NCBI GenBank assembly: GCA_946414395.1
Contig: CAMKOE010000004.1
Coordinates: forward strand, 38,068-102,067
DNA length: 64,000 nt
Source: an uncultured Porphyromonadaceae bacterium
GTDB lineage: Bacteria > Bacteroidota > Bacteroidia > Bacteroidales > Muribaculaceae
Direction of reading: 5' to 3'
The position numbers were made by a program, and so were the translations under genes. Within the stretch, counting starts at the first letter, position 1; every line of letters starts with the position of its first letter. Below the pieces are notes generated by a model. The model was not told the origin of the DNA. It saw only the letters and a list, made by a program, of their open reading frames with translations, and did not search any database. This document shows, piece after piece, positions 16,131-25,033 of this stretch.

Positions 16131-18845
16131 ATGAGCGAGAAAGAGAATACACTGGCAACCAAATACGACCCTAAAGAGGTCGAGGACAAGTGGTATAAGT
16201 ATTGGGAATCGCACGACCTGTTCAAGAGCGTGCCCGATGAGCGTGAGCCATATTGCATCGTCATTCCGCCCCCCAATGTGACGGGCGTCCTGCACATGGG
16301 TCACATGCTCAACAATACCATCCAGGACATCCTCATCCGCCGCGCGCGCATGGAGGGCAAGAACGCCCTGTGGGTGCCTGGCACCGACCATGCGTCGATT
16401 GCCACCGAGGCCAAGGTCGTTAAGCGCCTGGCCGAGCAGGGCATACGCAAGCGTGACCTCACCCGTGACGAGTTCCTCAAGCATGCCTGGGACTGGACCC
16501 ACGAGCACGGCGGCATCATCCTGCAGCAGTTGCGCAAGTTGGGCGCCTCATGTGACTGGAGCCGCACGGCCTTCACGATGGACGAGACCCGCAGCAAGAG
16601 CGTGATGAAGGTCTTTGTCGATCTCTATGACAAGGGCTATATCTACCGCGGATTGCGCATGGTCAACTGGGACCCCAAGGCCCAGACCGCATTGAGCAAC
16701 GAGGAGGTCATCTATCGCGAGGAGAAGAGTCACCTCTATCACTTGAAATACTACGTCGATGGTCTGCAGACCCTCGAGAACGAGGAGCAACTGCGCGCCC
16801 AGGGCAACATCATCCACAAGGACGAGAAGGGCTACTATGCTGTCGTTGCCACCACGCGCCCCGAGACCATCATGGGCGATACCGCCATGTGTATCAACCC
16901 CAAGGATCCAAAGAACCAGTGGCTCAAGGGCCGCAAGGTGATTGTGCCCCTCGTTGGCCGCGTGATCAACGTCATTGAGGACCGCTATGTGGAAATCGAG
17001 TTCGGAACCGGTTGCTTGAAGGTAACCCCCGCCCATGACACCAACGACTATATGCTGGGCAAGACCCACAACCTGGAAACCATCGACATCTTCAATGCCG
17101 ATGCCACCATCAGCGAGCAGTCGCCGCTTTACGTCGGCATGGACCGCATGGATTGCCGCAAGCAGATTGTCATCGACCTGCAGGCTGCCGGACTCGTCGA
17201 GAAGATTGAGGACTATGACAACAAGGTGGGTTACAGCGAGCGCAACAGCGACACGGCCGTCGAGCCGCGCCTGTGCATGCAGTGGTTCTTGAAGATGCAG
17301 CACTTTGCCGACATCGCCTTGCCTCCCGTCATGGAGGACCGCCTCAAGTTCTATCCGCCCAAGTACAAGAATACCTACAAGGCTTGGCTTGAAGGCATCC
17401 AGGACTGGTGCATCTCGCGCCAGTTGTGGTGGGGACACCGCATTCCCGCCTACTTCCTGCCCACCGATGATCCCGAAAAGGAAGTCTATGTCGTTGCCCT
17501 TGACGAGGAAGAAGCCCTCGAGAAGGCCCGCAAGATTCCCGGATACGAGAACATCGAACCTAGCCAGTTGCGCCGCGACGAGGATGCACTCGACACGTGG
17601 TTCAGTTCATGGCTGTGGCCCATCTCACTGTTTGACGGCATCAACAATCCCGGCAATGAGGACATCAAGTACTACTATCCCACCAGCGACCTGGTGACTG
17701 GCCCGGATATCATTTTCTTCTGGGTAGCGCGAATGATCATGGCAGGATATGAGTATGTGGGTGACATGCCTTTCAGGAACGTCTATTTCACGGGTATTGT
17801 GCGCGACAAGTTGGGCCGCAAGATGTCCAAGTCGCTCGGCAACTCCCCCGATCCTCTTGAGTTGATCGAGCGCTTCGGTGCCGATGGCGTGCGCATGGGT
17901 CTGATGCTCGCCGCGCCGGCAGGCAACGACATCCCTTATGATGACGCGCTGTGTGAGCAGGGCCGCAACTTCAATAACAAGATCTGGAACGCCTTCCGTC
18001 TTGTCAAGGGTTGGGAAGTGGCCGACGTCGAGCAGCCCGAGGCCAGCCGCCAGGCTGTCCTGTGGTTCCGCCATCAACTTGACGACGCCCTGGCGACAGT
18101 CAAGGATCACTTCGCCAAGTTCCGCCTGAGCGATGCCATGATGGTGCTCTACCGTCTCTTCTGGGAAGAGTTCTCGGCATGGTATCTCGAGTCGGTGAAG
18201 CCCGCCTACGGCCAGCCCATGGACCGCGCCACGATGCAGGCAACGCTCGAGTTCTTTGACACGTTGCTGCGCCTGTTGCATCCGTTCATGCCGTTCATCA
18301 CCGAGGAGTTGTGGCAGCATCTCGACGAGCGCAAGGATGGTGAGAGCATCATGTATGCCCTTATCCCCGAGCCAGGACAGGCTGATGCAGCCTTGCTCAA
18401 GGCCATGGCCGATGTCAAGGAAATCGTCGGTGGCGTGCGCAACGTCCGCAAGCAGAAGAACCTGCCCAACAAGGAGCAGTTGACACTGCAGGCTGTCGGT
18501 GGCTTGAACAACCCGTTTGAGGCCATTATCATCAAACTGGCCGGACTCGAGAAGATTGAAACCGTGACCGAGAAGGATGCGACGGCTGCCGCCTTCATGG
18601 TGGGTACTGCCGAGTTTGCGGTTCCTCTGGCCGGAAGCATTGATGTCGAGGAAGAAATCAAGAAACTTGAGGCCGACCTTGAATACACCCGCGGCTTCCT
18701 GGCCAGCGTGGACAAGAAGTTGAGCAACGAGCGTTTTGTGGCCAATGCACCAGAGGCCGTCGTTGCCAACGAGCGCAAGAAGAAAGCCGACGCCGAGAGC
18801 AAGATCGCGACCATGGAGCAAGCCCTCCAGCAATTGAAAAAGTAA
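16131..18845 (+). CDS. valS: valine--tRNA ligase
   Basis: A complete 904-residue class I aminoacyl-tRNA synthetase that charges tRNA-Val with valine. The HIGH signature appears as HMGH at residues 55-58 within [14 protein letters not shown], and KMSKS at 564-568. The CP1 editing domain (about 190-360, with [12 protein letters not shown]) that removes mischarged threonine is intact. The C-terminal coiled coil typical of ValRS is present from about 830 ([17 protein letters not shown] ... [14 protein letters not shown]). Length and domain order match the family. It is driven by a clear promoter and ends before a strong intrinsic terminator. Confidence 0.98.
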   Translation: MSEKENTLATKYDPKEVEDKWYKYWESHDLFKSVPDEREPYCIVIPPPNVTGVLHMGHMLNNTIQDILIRRARMEGKNALWVPGTDHASIATEAKVVKRLAEQGIRKRDLTRDEFLKHAWDWTHEHGGIILQQLRKLGASCDWSRTAFTMDETRSKSVMKVFVDLYDKGYIYRGLRMVNWDPKAQTALSNEEVIYREEKSHLYHLKYYVDGLQTLENEEQLRAQGNIIHKDEKGYYAVVATTRPETIMGDTAMCINPKDPKNQWLKGRKVIVPLVGRVINVIEDRYVEIEFGTGCLKVTPAHDTNDYMLGKTHNLETIDIFNADATISEQSPLYVGMDRMDCRKQIVIDLQAAGLVEKIEDYDNKVGYSERNSDTAVEPRLCMQWFLKMQHFADIALPPVMEDRLKFYPPKYKNTYKAWLEGIQDWCISRQLWWGHRIPAYFLPTDDPEKEVYVVALDEEEALEKARKIPGYENIEPSQLRRDEDALDTWFSSWLWPISLFDGINNPGNEDIKYYYPTSDLVTGPDIIFFWVARMIMAGYEYVGDMPFRNVYFTGIVRDKLGRKMSKSLGNSPDPLELIERFGADGVRMGLMLAAPAGNDIPYDDALCEQGRNFNNKIWNAFRLVKGWEVADVEQPEASRQAVLWFRHQLDDALATVKDHFAKFRLSDAMMVLYRLFWEEFSAWYLESVKPAYGQPMDRATMQATLEFFDTLLRLLHPFMPFITEELWQHLDERKDGESIMYALIPEPGQADAALLKAMADVKEIVGGVRNVRKQKNLPNKEQLTLQAVGGLNNPFEAIIIKLAGLEKIETVTEKDATAAAFMVGTAEFAVPLAGSIDVEEEIKKLEADLEYTRGFLASVDKKLSNERFVANAPEAVVANERKKKADAESKIATMEQALQQLKK

Positions 18846-18862
18846 AAAAAACGTCAACCTGT

Positions 18863-18891
18863 GCCGTGGCTCATGCCACGGCCATTTTTTT
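18863..18891 (+). terminator. intrinsic terminator of valS
   Basis: An 8-bp stem GCCGTGGC/GCCACGGC with a TCAT loop is followed by CATTTTTTT. It lies 17 bases after the valS stop and before rpiB, so rpiB either depends on readthrough or has its own promoter in the short remaining gap. Confidence 0.88.
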
Positions 18892-18902
18892 AAATTAAAT
18901 AT

Positions 18903-19361
18903 ATGAAGAACTCCATCCTGAAACCCGGCTTGCCCGTCGCGCTGTGCAGCGACCATGCCGGTTATCCTGTCAAGGAAGCCGTTAAGCAATGGCTCGAGGG
19001 GCAGGGTATTGCCTGCAAGGACTTCGGCACCTACAGTGAGGACAGTTGTGATTATCCCGATTTTGCCCATCCTTGTGCCGCGGCCGTCGAACAGGGCGAA
19101 TGCTATCCCGGCATTGCCGTGTGTGGCAGTGGCGAGGGCATCAACATCACCCTCAACAAGCATCAAGGCATCCGTTCTGCCCTGTGCTGGCGCCTTGCCG
19201 TTGCCTGTCTGGCCCGTCAGCATAACGATGCCAATGTCATCGCCATGCCTGGCCGCTTTGTCACCAACGAGGAAGCCATCGCCATGGTCGAGGCCTTCCT
19301 GACGACCCCCTACGAGGGTGGCCGCCACCAGCGACGCATCGACAAGATTCCTGTCAGATAG
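18903..19361 (+). CDS. rpiB: ribose-5-phosphate isomerase B
   Basis: 152 residues of the RpiB/LacA/LacB family, which interconverts ribose 5-phosphate and ribulose 5-phosphate in the pentose phosphate pathway. Signatures: CSDHAGYPVKE near residue 17 (substrate Asp-His), DYPDFAHP, and the active-site Cys loop VCGSGEGINITLNK near 80, then RSALCW and HNDANVIAMPGRF. RpiB residues (rather than LacA/LacB features) predominate, although allose 6-phosphate isomerase activity is possible. ATG 18903 is close after the valS terminator. The gene is followed by a bidirectional terminator. Confidence 0.93.
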   Translation: MKNSILKPGLPVALCSDHAGYPVKEAVKQWLEGQGIACKDFGTYSEDSCDYPDFAHPCAAAVEQGECYPGIAVCGSGEGINITLNKHQGIRSALCWRLAVACLARQHNDANVIAMPGRFVTNEEAIAMVEAFLTTPYEGGRHQRRIDKIPVR

Positions 19362-19386
19362 TGAATTGACATATTTAAAGCAAAAC

Positions 19387-19420
19387 GGAGGGTGCATCGG
19401 GAATAATCGACGCACCCTCC
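19387..19420. terminator. bidirectional terminator between rpiB and nuclease gene
   Basis: GGAGGGTGC at 19387-19395 pairs with GCACCCTCC at 19412-19420 around a 16-base loop, followed by ATTTGTGTTTG. It lies between convergent stops at 19361 and 19441. Confidence 0.75.
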
Positions 19421-19440
19421 ATTTGTGTTTGTGTTGCTGC

Positions 19441-21774
19441 TTACTTCACCACGACCTTGCGGGAGCGGGTGTCGCTGGTAACCATATAGGTGCCTGCAGG
19501 CAGTTCCACATCGACTGTGGCATTCACTGTTGCCACAACATTAGCATCCAGGTCATAGATCTCCAGCATCTCGCTGGCGGGATTCTCGATGAGGATGCCT
19601 CCCGTGGAGGGCAATGCGTTCCACATGGCAGCGCTGTTACCCAGCAGGTGGTCAATCAATGTCGTGACATCGCTGATGTTGATGATGCCATCACTGGCCA
19701 TGTCTGCAGCCTGGAAATTGAACGGATACACTTCATTGCCCAGCAGATAGTCGATCAAGGTCGTCACATCGCTGATATTGACGATTCCGTCCATATTCAC
19801 ATCGCCAGCGAGTACGGTCGGAGCGGTTACCTCGCCTTCAACGTTGGCATAGGCGGTTACACTGCCTGCTGTGGCTGTGATCACCCCGTCACACTCGCCA
19901 ATCGTCGCTGTGCTCTTCATGCGAACATAGAAAGTTTCACCGCTGGCGTCAAGCGTGAGGGAATTGCTCCAGGAACGCTGGTTGAGGCTCAACTCGAAGT
20001 TGCCGCTCACGCTCACGGTGACGGCATCTTCATTATCCTCGGTCAGGACGGTGACTTCGCTGATGCTGGACGATTCGTCCTGCACGGCTGTCATGGCCTG
20101 GACCGAACCGCCAAAGTAGATCTTGGGATCCTTCACTTCCTGCAATGGGGCATAGATGGCGATATCGTCGATGTTGAGGCGCTGTCCGGCGGTCTGCTGG
20201 AACTTGAAGCGGATGTCGCCGCGCTCGTCGAGCCCGATGGTGTATTGCACCAGTTCATGGGTGAGGTTCAACTCCTCGAGGAGGGTCCAGGTGCTGCCGC
20301 TATTGGTGCTGTAGAGCACCTGCAGGGTGGCATCGGCCTCTGTCGTGCCATAGGTCGCGGCATAGAATGAGAGCCCCGATGTGCCGGCCACGTCCTCGTT
20401 CATGGCGATGTAGGAGTTGTTGTTTTTGCCAAATCGGCAACCGATCTCGTCGCGCCAGTGGTCATAGGTCTGCGCAAAAATGCCTGCATTGGAGAAATAC
20501 CACTTGTAGGCGGCTCCTTGCACCTCGCGGGTCCAGTAGCCACCCGTTTCGGTGTTCTCCCACGTCTCGATGCTGTATTCGCCGGTCGGGGTGACGGGGT
20601 CTTCGGGAGTGTCGGGTTGGGTCTTGCTGGCAGTGAGGGCGACGGTGCGGGTCACGTCGCTGTTGGTCAGGGTCAGGGTGCCTGTGGCGCTCTCGGCCGT
20701 GCCGCTATAGGTCACGGTGACCGTTGTGCCGTCGTTGATTGCATTGGCACTCAGGGTGCTCGGCGTCACGGTGAAACCTTGTCCACTGACGCTAACGGCC
20801 AGCGGGCTAGTGAAATTAGTGCCCTTGACGGTCACATTCTTGCTCACACTGGTGGCGTCAACGGCGATGGTGCCCACATTGATGCTTGTGTTGCTTGAGG
20901 GCTGGGAGAGGACAGGGGTAACCACTACGCTGCCGTCACCGGTCCACTTCTGGCCGGTCTTGTTGCCCCAGATGTGCTCGGCCAGTTCGGGGTGGTCGAT
21001 GTAAGGGTTGCGGTTGCCTTGCCACGCGTGAGCATAGTTGTTGCGCTTGGTCTCTTTCTCGCTCACGGGATCCAGTCGGTGCCACTCCAGCAGCAGGTTG
21101 ATGGCATAGGTCGTGAACACGGGATAACTGTTGCCCGCAAAGAAGGCGCTGCCGCCCGCCTGCGTCCAGTTGCTGATGATGTTGTTATAGCATGTGGCCA
21201 TGTAGAAGTAGGCGCGCGCAAAGTCGCCCTTGTACTCATCGTCGGGCTCAAACACGCGGCCCGTGTAGCCCGAGCGTGTGCTGTAGCCCATGCGGCCCTT
21301 GGCGATATAGTTGCCGTTGGTCAGTCGCGTGCCGCCCTCGCACACGCCGTAGGGGTAGTTTGACCGCTGATTGTTGACGTAGCCGTCGGTGGGCACGATA
21401 TTGAAGATGTCGCTGTACTGGTCCTGCTTGCCGCCGCCCCACCAACTCTTGGGCACCGAGTGCTCGCGGTTGATGCAGTCGCCGATGGCGCTATAGCTGC
21501 CGCACTTGTTACTGTAGGTGTACTTGTCATAGGTGCTGTACATGTCGATGTAGTAGCCCCGGGAGTCGGTGTCGGTGTCGGCATAGGCGCTCCACAGGTT
21601 ATCATAGCCGATGTCGGTGTGGCTGGTGATGATGTTGTACAGGGCCGTAAGCAAGGCCTGGTCGCTCTTGTTCAGGGCGATGGCATAGTAGTCGCTGGGA
21701 CATGGTTTGGGATCTTTGGCCCCCATTGTCAAGGCCGCCGACAGGATGGTGAGAGTTAATAAGATTCTTTTCAT
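19441..21774 (-). CDS. secreted endonuclease I-like nuclease with dockerin and T9SS-like tail
   Basis: 777 residues. After a signal peptide comes an endonuclease I domain (about 27-275) with the His-metal motif CINREHSVPKSWWG and the terminal RNPYIDHPELAEHIWG, typical of extracellular non-specific DNases. Ig/BACON-like domains follow (280-395), then a beta-sandwich (about 400-550), two EF-hand-like dockerin motifs (GDVNMDGIVNISDVTTLID and SDGIINISDVTTLIDHLLG), and a C-terminal module IYDLDANVVATVNA ... AGTYMVTSDTRSRKVVVK that resembles a type IX secretion sorting signal. It probably degrades extracellular DNA for nutrition or biofilm remodelling. A diverged paralogue is next upstream on the same strand. 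Confidence 0.88.
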   Translation of the reverse strand: MKRILLTLTILSAALTMGAKDPKPCPSDYYAIALNKSDQALLTALYNIITSHTDIGYDNLWSAYADTDTDSRGYYIDMYSTYDKYTYSNKCGSYSAIGDCINREHSVPKSWWGGGKQDQYSDIFNIVPTDGYVNNQRSNYPYGVCEGGTRLTNGNYIAKGRMGYSTRSGYTGRVFEPDDEYKGDFARAYFYMATCYNNIISNWTQAGGSAFFAGNSYPVFTTYAINLLLEWHRLDPVSEKETKRNNYAHAWQGNRNPYIDHPELAEHIWGNKTGQKWTGDGSVVVTPVLSQPSSNTSINVGTIAVDATSVSKNVTVKGTNFTSPLAVSVSGQGFTVTPSTLSANAINDGTTVTVTYSGTAESATGTLTLTNSDVTRTVALTASKTQPDTPEDPVTPTGEYSIETWENTETGGYWTREVQGAAYKWYFSNAGIFAQTYDHWRDEIGCRFGKNNNSYIAMNEDVAGTSGLSFYAATYGTTEADATLQVLYSTNSGSTWTLLEELNLTHELVQYTIGLDERGDIRFKFQQTAGQRLNIDDIAIYAPLQEVKDPKIYFGGSVQAMTAVQDESSSISEVTVLTEDNEDAVTVSVSGNFELSLNQRSWSNSLTLDASGETFYVRMKSTATIGECDGVITATAGSVTAYANVEGEVTAPTVLAGDVNMDGIVNISDVTTLIDYLLGNEVYPFNFQAADMASDGIINISDVTTLIDHLLGNSAAMWNALPSTGGILIENPASEMLEIYDLDANVVATVNATVDVELPAGTYMVTSDTRSRKVVVK

Positions 21775-21827
21775 TTTGTTGATTGTTGATTAATATATGA
21801 TTAAGTTTTTGCCTTCCATTAAAACCA

Positions 21828-21880
21828 TTAGCAGCCTTATCGGGCCACTGTGGTGTGCAGTGGCCCGGACGGGCTGCTAA
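21828..21880 (-). terminator. large two-tier hairpin between nuclease paralogues
   Basis: An outer TTAGCAGCC/GGCTGCTAA stem (9 bp) and an inner CGGGCCACTG/CAGTGGCCCG stem (10 bp) share one centre, separated by a small internal loop. It lies between two minus-strand nuclease genes, just after the stop of the upstream one, and likely terminates or processes its transcript. Confidence 0.7.
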
Positions 21881-21916
21881 AAAGTTCATATTATGGGCTT
21901 CTGTGGATACTTCGGC

Positions 21917-23743
21917 TCAGTGACCGAAGATAATGCTGATGACGAGGCTGACATCGGTAATATTGATTTCACCGTTACCGTCAACATCAGCGCTGCTGGG
22001 CGCGGTATCGGTTTTGTCCTCCAGGATGAGGTTGACAATGTAGTTGATGTCAAGAATGTTGACCTCGCCGTCGTTGTTGGCGTCGCCCGGGACTTTCGTC
22101 TGGCGGGCATAGAGCGTGATGTCGTCGATGTTCACGCGAGAGCCTGTCTTCTGAGCGATGCGGTAGCGCACGGGTTCACTGACGTCGGCTTTGAGAGAAT
22201 AGCGCTGCAAGGAACCCTTGGTGGCCGTGATGGTGGCCAGTGTGGTCCAGGTGGCGCCATGGTCGGTACTGTAATCGATATTCAGGGTCGCATCGGCATC
22301 GCTGCCAAAGCATCCGGCCCAGAAACTGATGCCGCTCGTGCCGCGCTGATAGTCCTCACTCATGGCAATCTCGCTGCTGCTGGTCTTGCCCAGGCGGCAC
22401 GAGTACTCGCCGATGCTCAGGTTGTCACCCGTGAAGATGCCGGCGTTGGTGAATCGCCAAGCGAAGGCATGACCCTGCACATCTTTGTCGGCATAACTGG
22501 CATAGGAGTCACAACCCTCCCAGTCCTCGGTGATGCTGTCGCCCTGTATGGGGCCGGGACCGGGTTCGTCACCCGACTTGGTGGCGGTGGCATTGACCGT
22601 GAACAGTGTTGCCACCTCGCTGCTGCTCAGCGTGATGGCGTTTTCAAAGTCGCCGGCCTCGCTGGCAAGGAATGTGATGACAAGCGTGGTGCCGTCGTTG
22701 ACCTCGCTGGCGCCGAAGGACTCGCGGCTAGCGTAGAAGTTCTCGTTGTCGCTCATCGTCAAGGTAAGGCCCTTAGTCAGGTTCTCTCCCTTGATGCGGA
22801 TGCTGTAACTGATTTCTTCGCCTTGAGTGGTCGAGCCCATGTCGAAGGTTGAGCCGTTCTTGGGCGCGGTGATTGTGGCAGACACTTCATCACCCGGTCC
22901 GTTCCATGCCTTTCCTTGCTTGTCGCCCCAGATGTATTCGGCCAGTTCGGGGTGGTCGATAAAGGGGTTGCGATTGCCCTGGATGCCATAGACGGCATCA
23001 TTGCGCTTGATCTCCTTGTCGCTCACGGGATCCATGCGGGTCCACTCCATCAGCATGTTGATGGTCCACGTCGAGAAGGCCTTGTACTTGTTATTCTTGT
23101 AATCCAGTTGGGCGGTCTTGCCTGTCGGCCAAGAAGGAATCTCGGATTTATAGCATGTCACCATGTAGAAATAGGTGCGTGCCAAGTCACCCTTGTACTC
23201 GTCGTCGGGCTCAAACACGTCTCCACTATAGCCCGGGTAGGTGCATTTGCCCGATTTACCCTTGGCGACGTAACTGCCATAGGTCAGACGGGTGCCGTCG
23301 GCGCACACGCCATAGGGGTCACTGCCGCGTTGGCTGTTGACATAGATGTCGGTTGGGTAGATGTGAAACACGTCGGTGTTCATGGGAGCCACCTCACCGC
23401 CGAACCAACTCCTGGGGAAACTGTGCTCTCGGTTATAGCCTTGACCCACGTGTGAGGCCGACGAGCCGTTATCGCTGGGCCTGTAGCGGCAATTGCTGTA
23501 GATGTCGATGATATAGCCATTATCATCAACGTCGGCAATGGCAAAGGCGTTAAGCAACCCAGAGGAGTAGGAAACCTCCCTGTGGTCGTGGATGATGTTC
23601 CTCAAGGCCGTCATCAGCGCCTCGTCGCTCTTGCCCAATGCTGCATTGTAGTAACTGGCTGGAGCGGCGGCTAGGGCTACCTGCACGGCGGCAACCAGCA
23701 CAGCCAGTGTCAGGACAAATCGGTTGTACTTGTTCATAGTCAT
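21917..23743 (-). CDS. secreted endonuclease I-like nuclease with C-terminal dockerin repeats
   Basis: 608 residues from ATG 23743 (M-T-M-N-K-Y); ATG 23737 is an equal alternative. The longer open frame upstream overlaps rlmN and lacks a signal peptide, so it is rejected. A signal peptide (RFVLTLAVLVAAVQVALA) precedes the endonuclease I domain with YNREHSFPRSWFGG and RNPFIDHPELAEYIWG. Ig-like and beta-sandwich domains follow. The C terminus has two dockerin-like motifs, PGDANNDGEVNILDINYIVN and DVDGNGEINITDVSLVISIIFGH, ending exactly at the second. Unlike its paralogue at 19441 it has no T9SS-like tail. It likely hydrolyses extracellular DNA at or beyond the cell surface. Confidence 0.88.
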   Translation of the reverse strand: MTMNKYNRFVLTLAVLVAAVQVALAAAPASYYNAALGKSDEALMTALRNIIHDHREVSYSSGLLNAFAIADVDDNGYIIDIYSNCRYRPSDNGSSASHVGQGYNREHSFPRSWFGGEVAPMNTDVFHIYPTDIYVNSQRGSDPYGVCADGTRLTYGSYVAKGKSGKCTYPGYSGDVFEPDDEYKGDLARTYFYMVTCYKSEIPSWPTGKTAQLDYKNNKYKAFSTWTINMLMEWTRMDPVSDKEIKRNDAVYGIQGNRNPFIDHPELAEYIWGDKQGKAWNGPGDEVSATITAPKNGSTFDMGSTTQGEEISYSIRIKGENLTKGLTLTMSDNENFYASRESFGASEVNDGTTLVITFLASEAGDFENAITLSSSEVATLFTVNATATKSGDEPGPGPIQGDSITEDWEGCDSYASYADKDVQGHAFAWRFTNAGIFTGDNLSIGEYSCRLGKTSSSEIAMSEDYQRGTSGISFWAGCFGSDADATLNIDYSTDHGATWTTLATITATKGSLQRYSLKADVSEPVRYRIAQKTGSRVNIDDITLYARQTKVPGDANNDGEVNILDINYIVNLILEDKTDTAPSSADVDGNGEINITDVSLVISIIFGH

Positions 23744-23765
23744 TTGTTTGCTTTGAAATGATGAG

Positions 23766-24845
23766 TTATTTCTTGACCTTCTTGGTGTTTTTAGCGTCCT
23801 TGCCGGCTTGGGTGCCGCGCACCTGGCCTGCCAGTTGACCGCATGCGGCGGCAATGTCCTCACCGCGGCTGCGGCGGATGGTGCAGGTCACGCCCTTGCT
23901 GTTCAGGTAGTCGCGGAAGTAGGTCATCCGCTCGTCACTGCTGGTGCGCAGTTTCTCGATACCCGGAATCATGTGGTAGCGGATGAGGTTCACGCGCACG
24001 TGCTCGTTGGGCAGCAGTTCGCGCAGTTTCTCGGCATGCTGGATGTCGTCGTTGAACCATTGCCAGCAGATGTATTCCACCGACAAGCGGCGCTGGTGGG
24101 CAAAGTCGTAGTTGCCCAGCATCTCTATCACGTCGGCGATGGGATAGAGTCGCTCGATAGGCATCATCGAGGAGCGTTCCTCCTGCACGGCATTGTGCAC
24201 GCTCACGGCAATGTGTACGCTGGTCTGCTCACACAGGATCTTCAGTTCGGGCTTCTTGCCCACGGTCGATACCGTGACGCGCTTTGGACTCCAGGCCAGG
24301 CCCCACGGCTCGGTCAGGATGGCAATGACGCGCAGCACCTCGTCCAGGTTGTCCAGCGGCTCGCCCATGCCCATGAACACGACATTGGTCAGCCGCTCGC
24401 TCTCGGGGATGCTGAGCACCTGATTGATGATCTGGTTGGACGTCAGGTTGCCGTGGAAGCCCTGCTTGCCCGTCATGCAGAAGTAGCAGTTCATCCTGCA
24501 CCCCTTCTGCGACGAGATGCACAGCGTGGCACGGTCATCCTCGGGGATATAAACCGACTCGACTGCCTGCTTGTCGCCCACGTCAAACAGGTACTTCACC
24601 GTGCCGTCCTCGCTGGCGGCGGCATGGCTGGGCGGGTACAGGCCCACGCAGTAGCGGCTGGCCAGCAGTTCGCGGTTGGCCTTGGAGATGTTCAGCATCT
24701 GCTCAAAGTCATTAACCCGTTTCTGGTAGATCCACTGTGCCAATTGTTTAGCCACAAAGCGCGGCATGCCCAGGGCAGTTACCGCATCCTGAATTTCCTC
24801 GAGAGTCATGCCGGCCATCGGCTGCAATGTCTTGTCGTTGCTCAT
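23766..24845 (-). CDS. rlmN: 23S rRNA (adenine2503-C2)-methyltransferase
   Basis: 359 residues of the radical SAM RlmN/Cfr family. It methylates C2 of A2503 in 23S rRNA (and A37 of some tRNAs), tuning ribosome accuracy. The iron-sulfur cluster motif is CRMNCYFC (Cys116, Cys120, Cys123). FMGMGEPLDN and the C-terminal RRSRGEDIAAACGQL, which holds the methyl-carrying cysteine, are intact. The length is typical. The gene is followed after 22 bases by the dockerin nuclease gene on the same strand; cotranscription is possible but functionally unrelated. Confidence 0.95.
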   Translation of the reverse strand: MSNDKTLQPMAGMTLEEIQDAVTALGMPRFVAKQLAQWIYQKRVNDFEQMLNISKANRELLASRYCVGLYPPSHAAASEDGTVKYLFDVGDKQAVESVYIPEDDRATLCISSQKGCRMNCYFCMTGKQGFHGNLTSNQIINQVLSIPESERLTNVVFMGMGEPLDNLDEVLRVIAILTEPWGLAWSPKRVTVSTVGKKPELKILCEQTSVHIAVSVHNAVQEERSSMMPIERLYPIADVIEMLGNYDFAHQRRLSVEYICWQWFNDDIQHAEKLRELLPNEHVRVNLIRYHMIPGIEKLRTSSDERMTYFRDYLNSKGVTCTIRRSRGEDIAAACGQLAGQVRGTQAGKDAKNTKKVKK

Positions 24846-24877
24846 GTCTTGAAAGATTTGATTCCTTATTTAAACTG

Positions 24878-24885
24878 CAAAGGTA
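24878..24885 (-). promoter_or_regulatory. putative -7 element of rlmN
   Basis: CAAAGGTA, the reverse complement of TACCTTTG, lies 33 bases upstream of the rlmN ATG. No good -33 element is visible at 19-20 bases. Confidence 0.55.
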
Positions 24886-24960
24886 CTACAAAGTTTTCAC
24901 TTACTGACCGCTGACTTGCCGATTTTTAGCCAATTACGTCAAAAAAGTGTAGGAAAAAGC

Positions 24961-24985
24961 GGAGACGCCGCTCTGCGGCGCCTCC
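24961..24985 (-). terminator. intrinsic terminator of pruA
   Basis: GGAG-A-CGCCGC and GCGGCG-C-CTCC pair around a TCT loop; the one non-pairing position (A/C on plus) becomes a G-U pair when read as minus-strand RNA. On that strand it is followed by CTTTTTCCTACACTTTTTT. It is 48 bases after the pruA stop, on the coding strand of pruA. Confidence 0.85.
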
Positions 24986-25033
24986 ACTGATATTGGCCGT
25001 GGCTGGATTGATTACCAGTTAATGGCTATTGAC

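Noticed and set aside
17625..19415. 596-codon minus-strand frame opposite valS and rpiB
   Set aside because: It lies wholly opposite two well-conserved genes, has no recognisable domain and is an artefact of their codon bias.
21893..22852. Long plus-strand frame opposite the dockerin nuclease gene
   Set aside because: Low-complexity Val/Gly/Asp composition mirrors the minus-strand codons; no start signal or domain.
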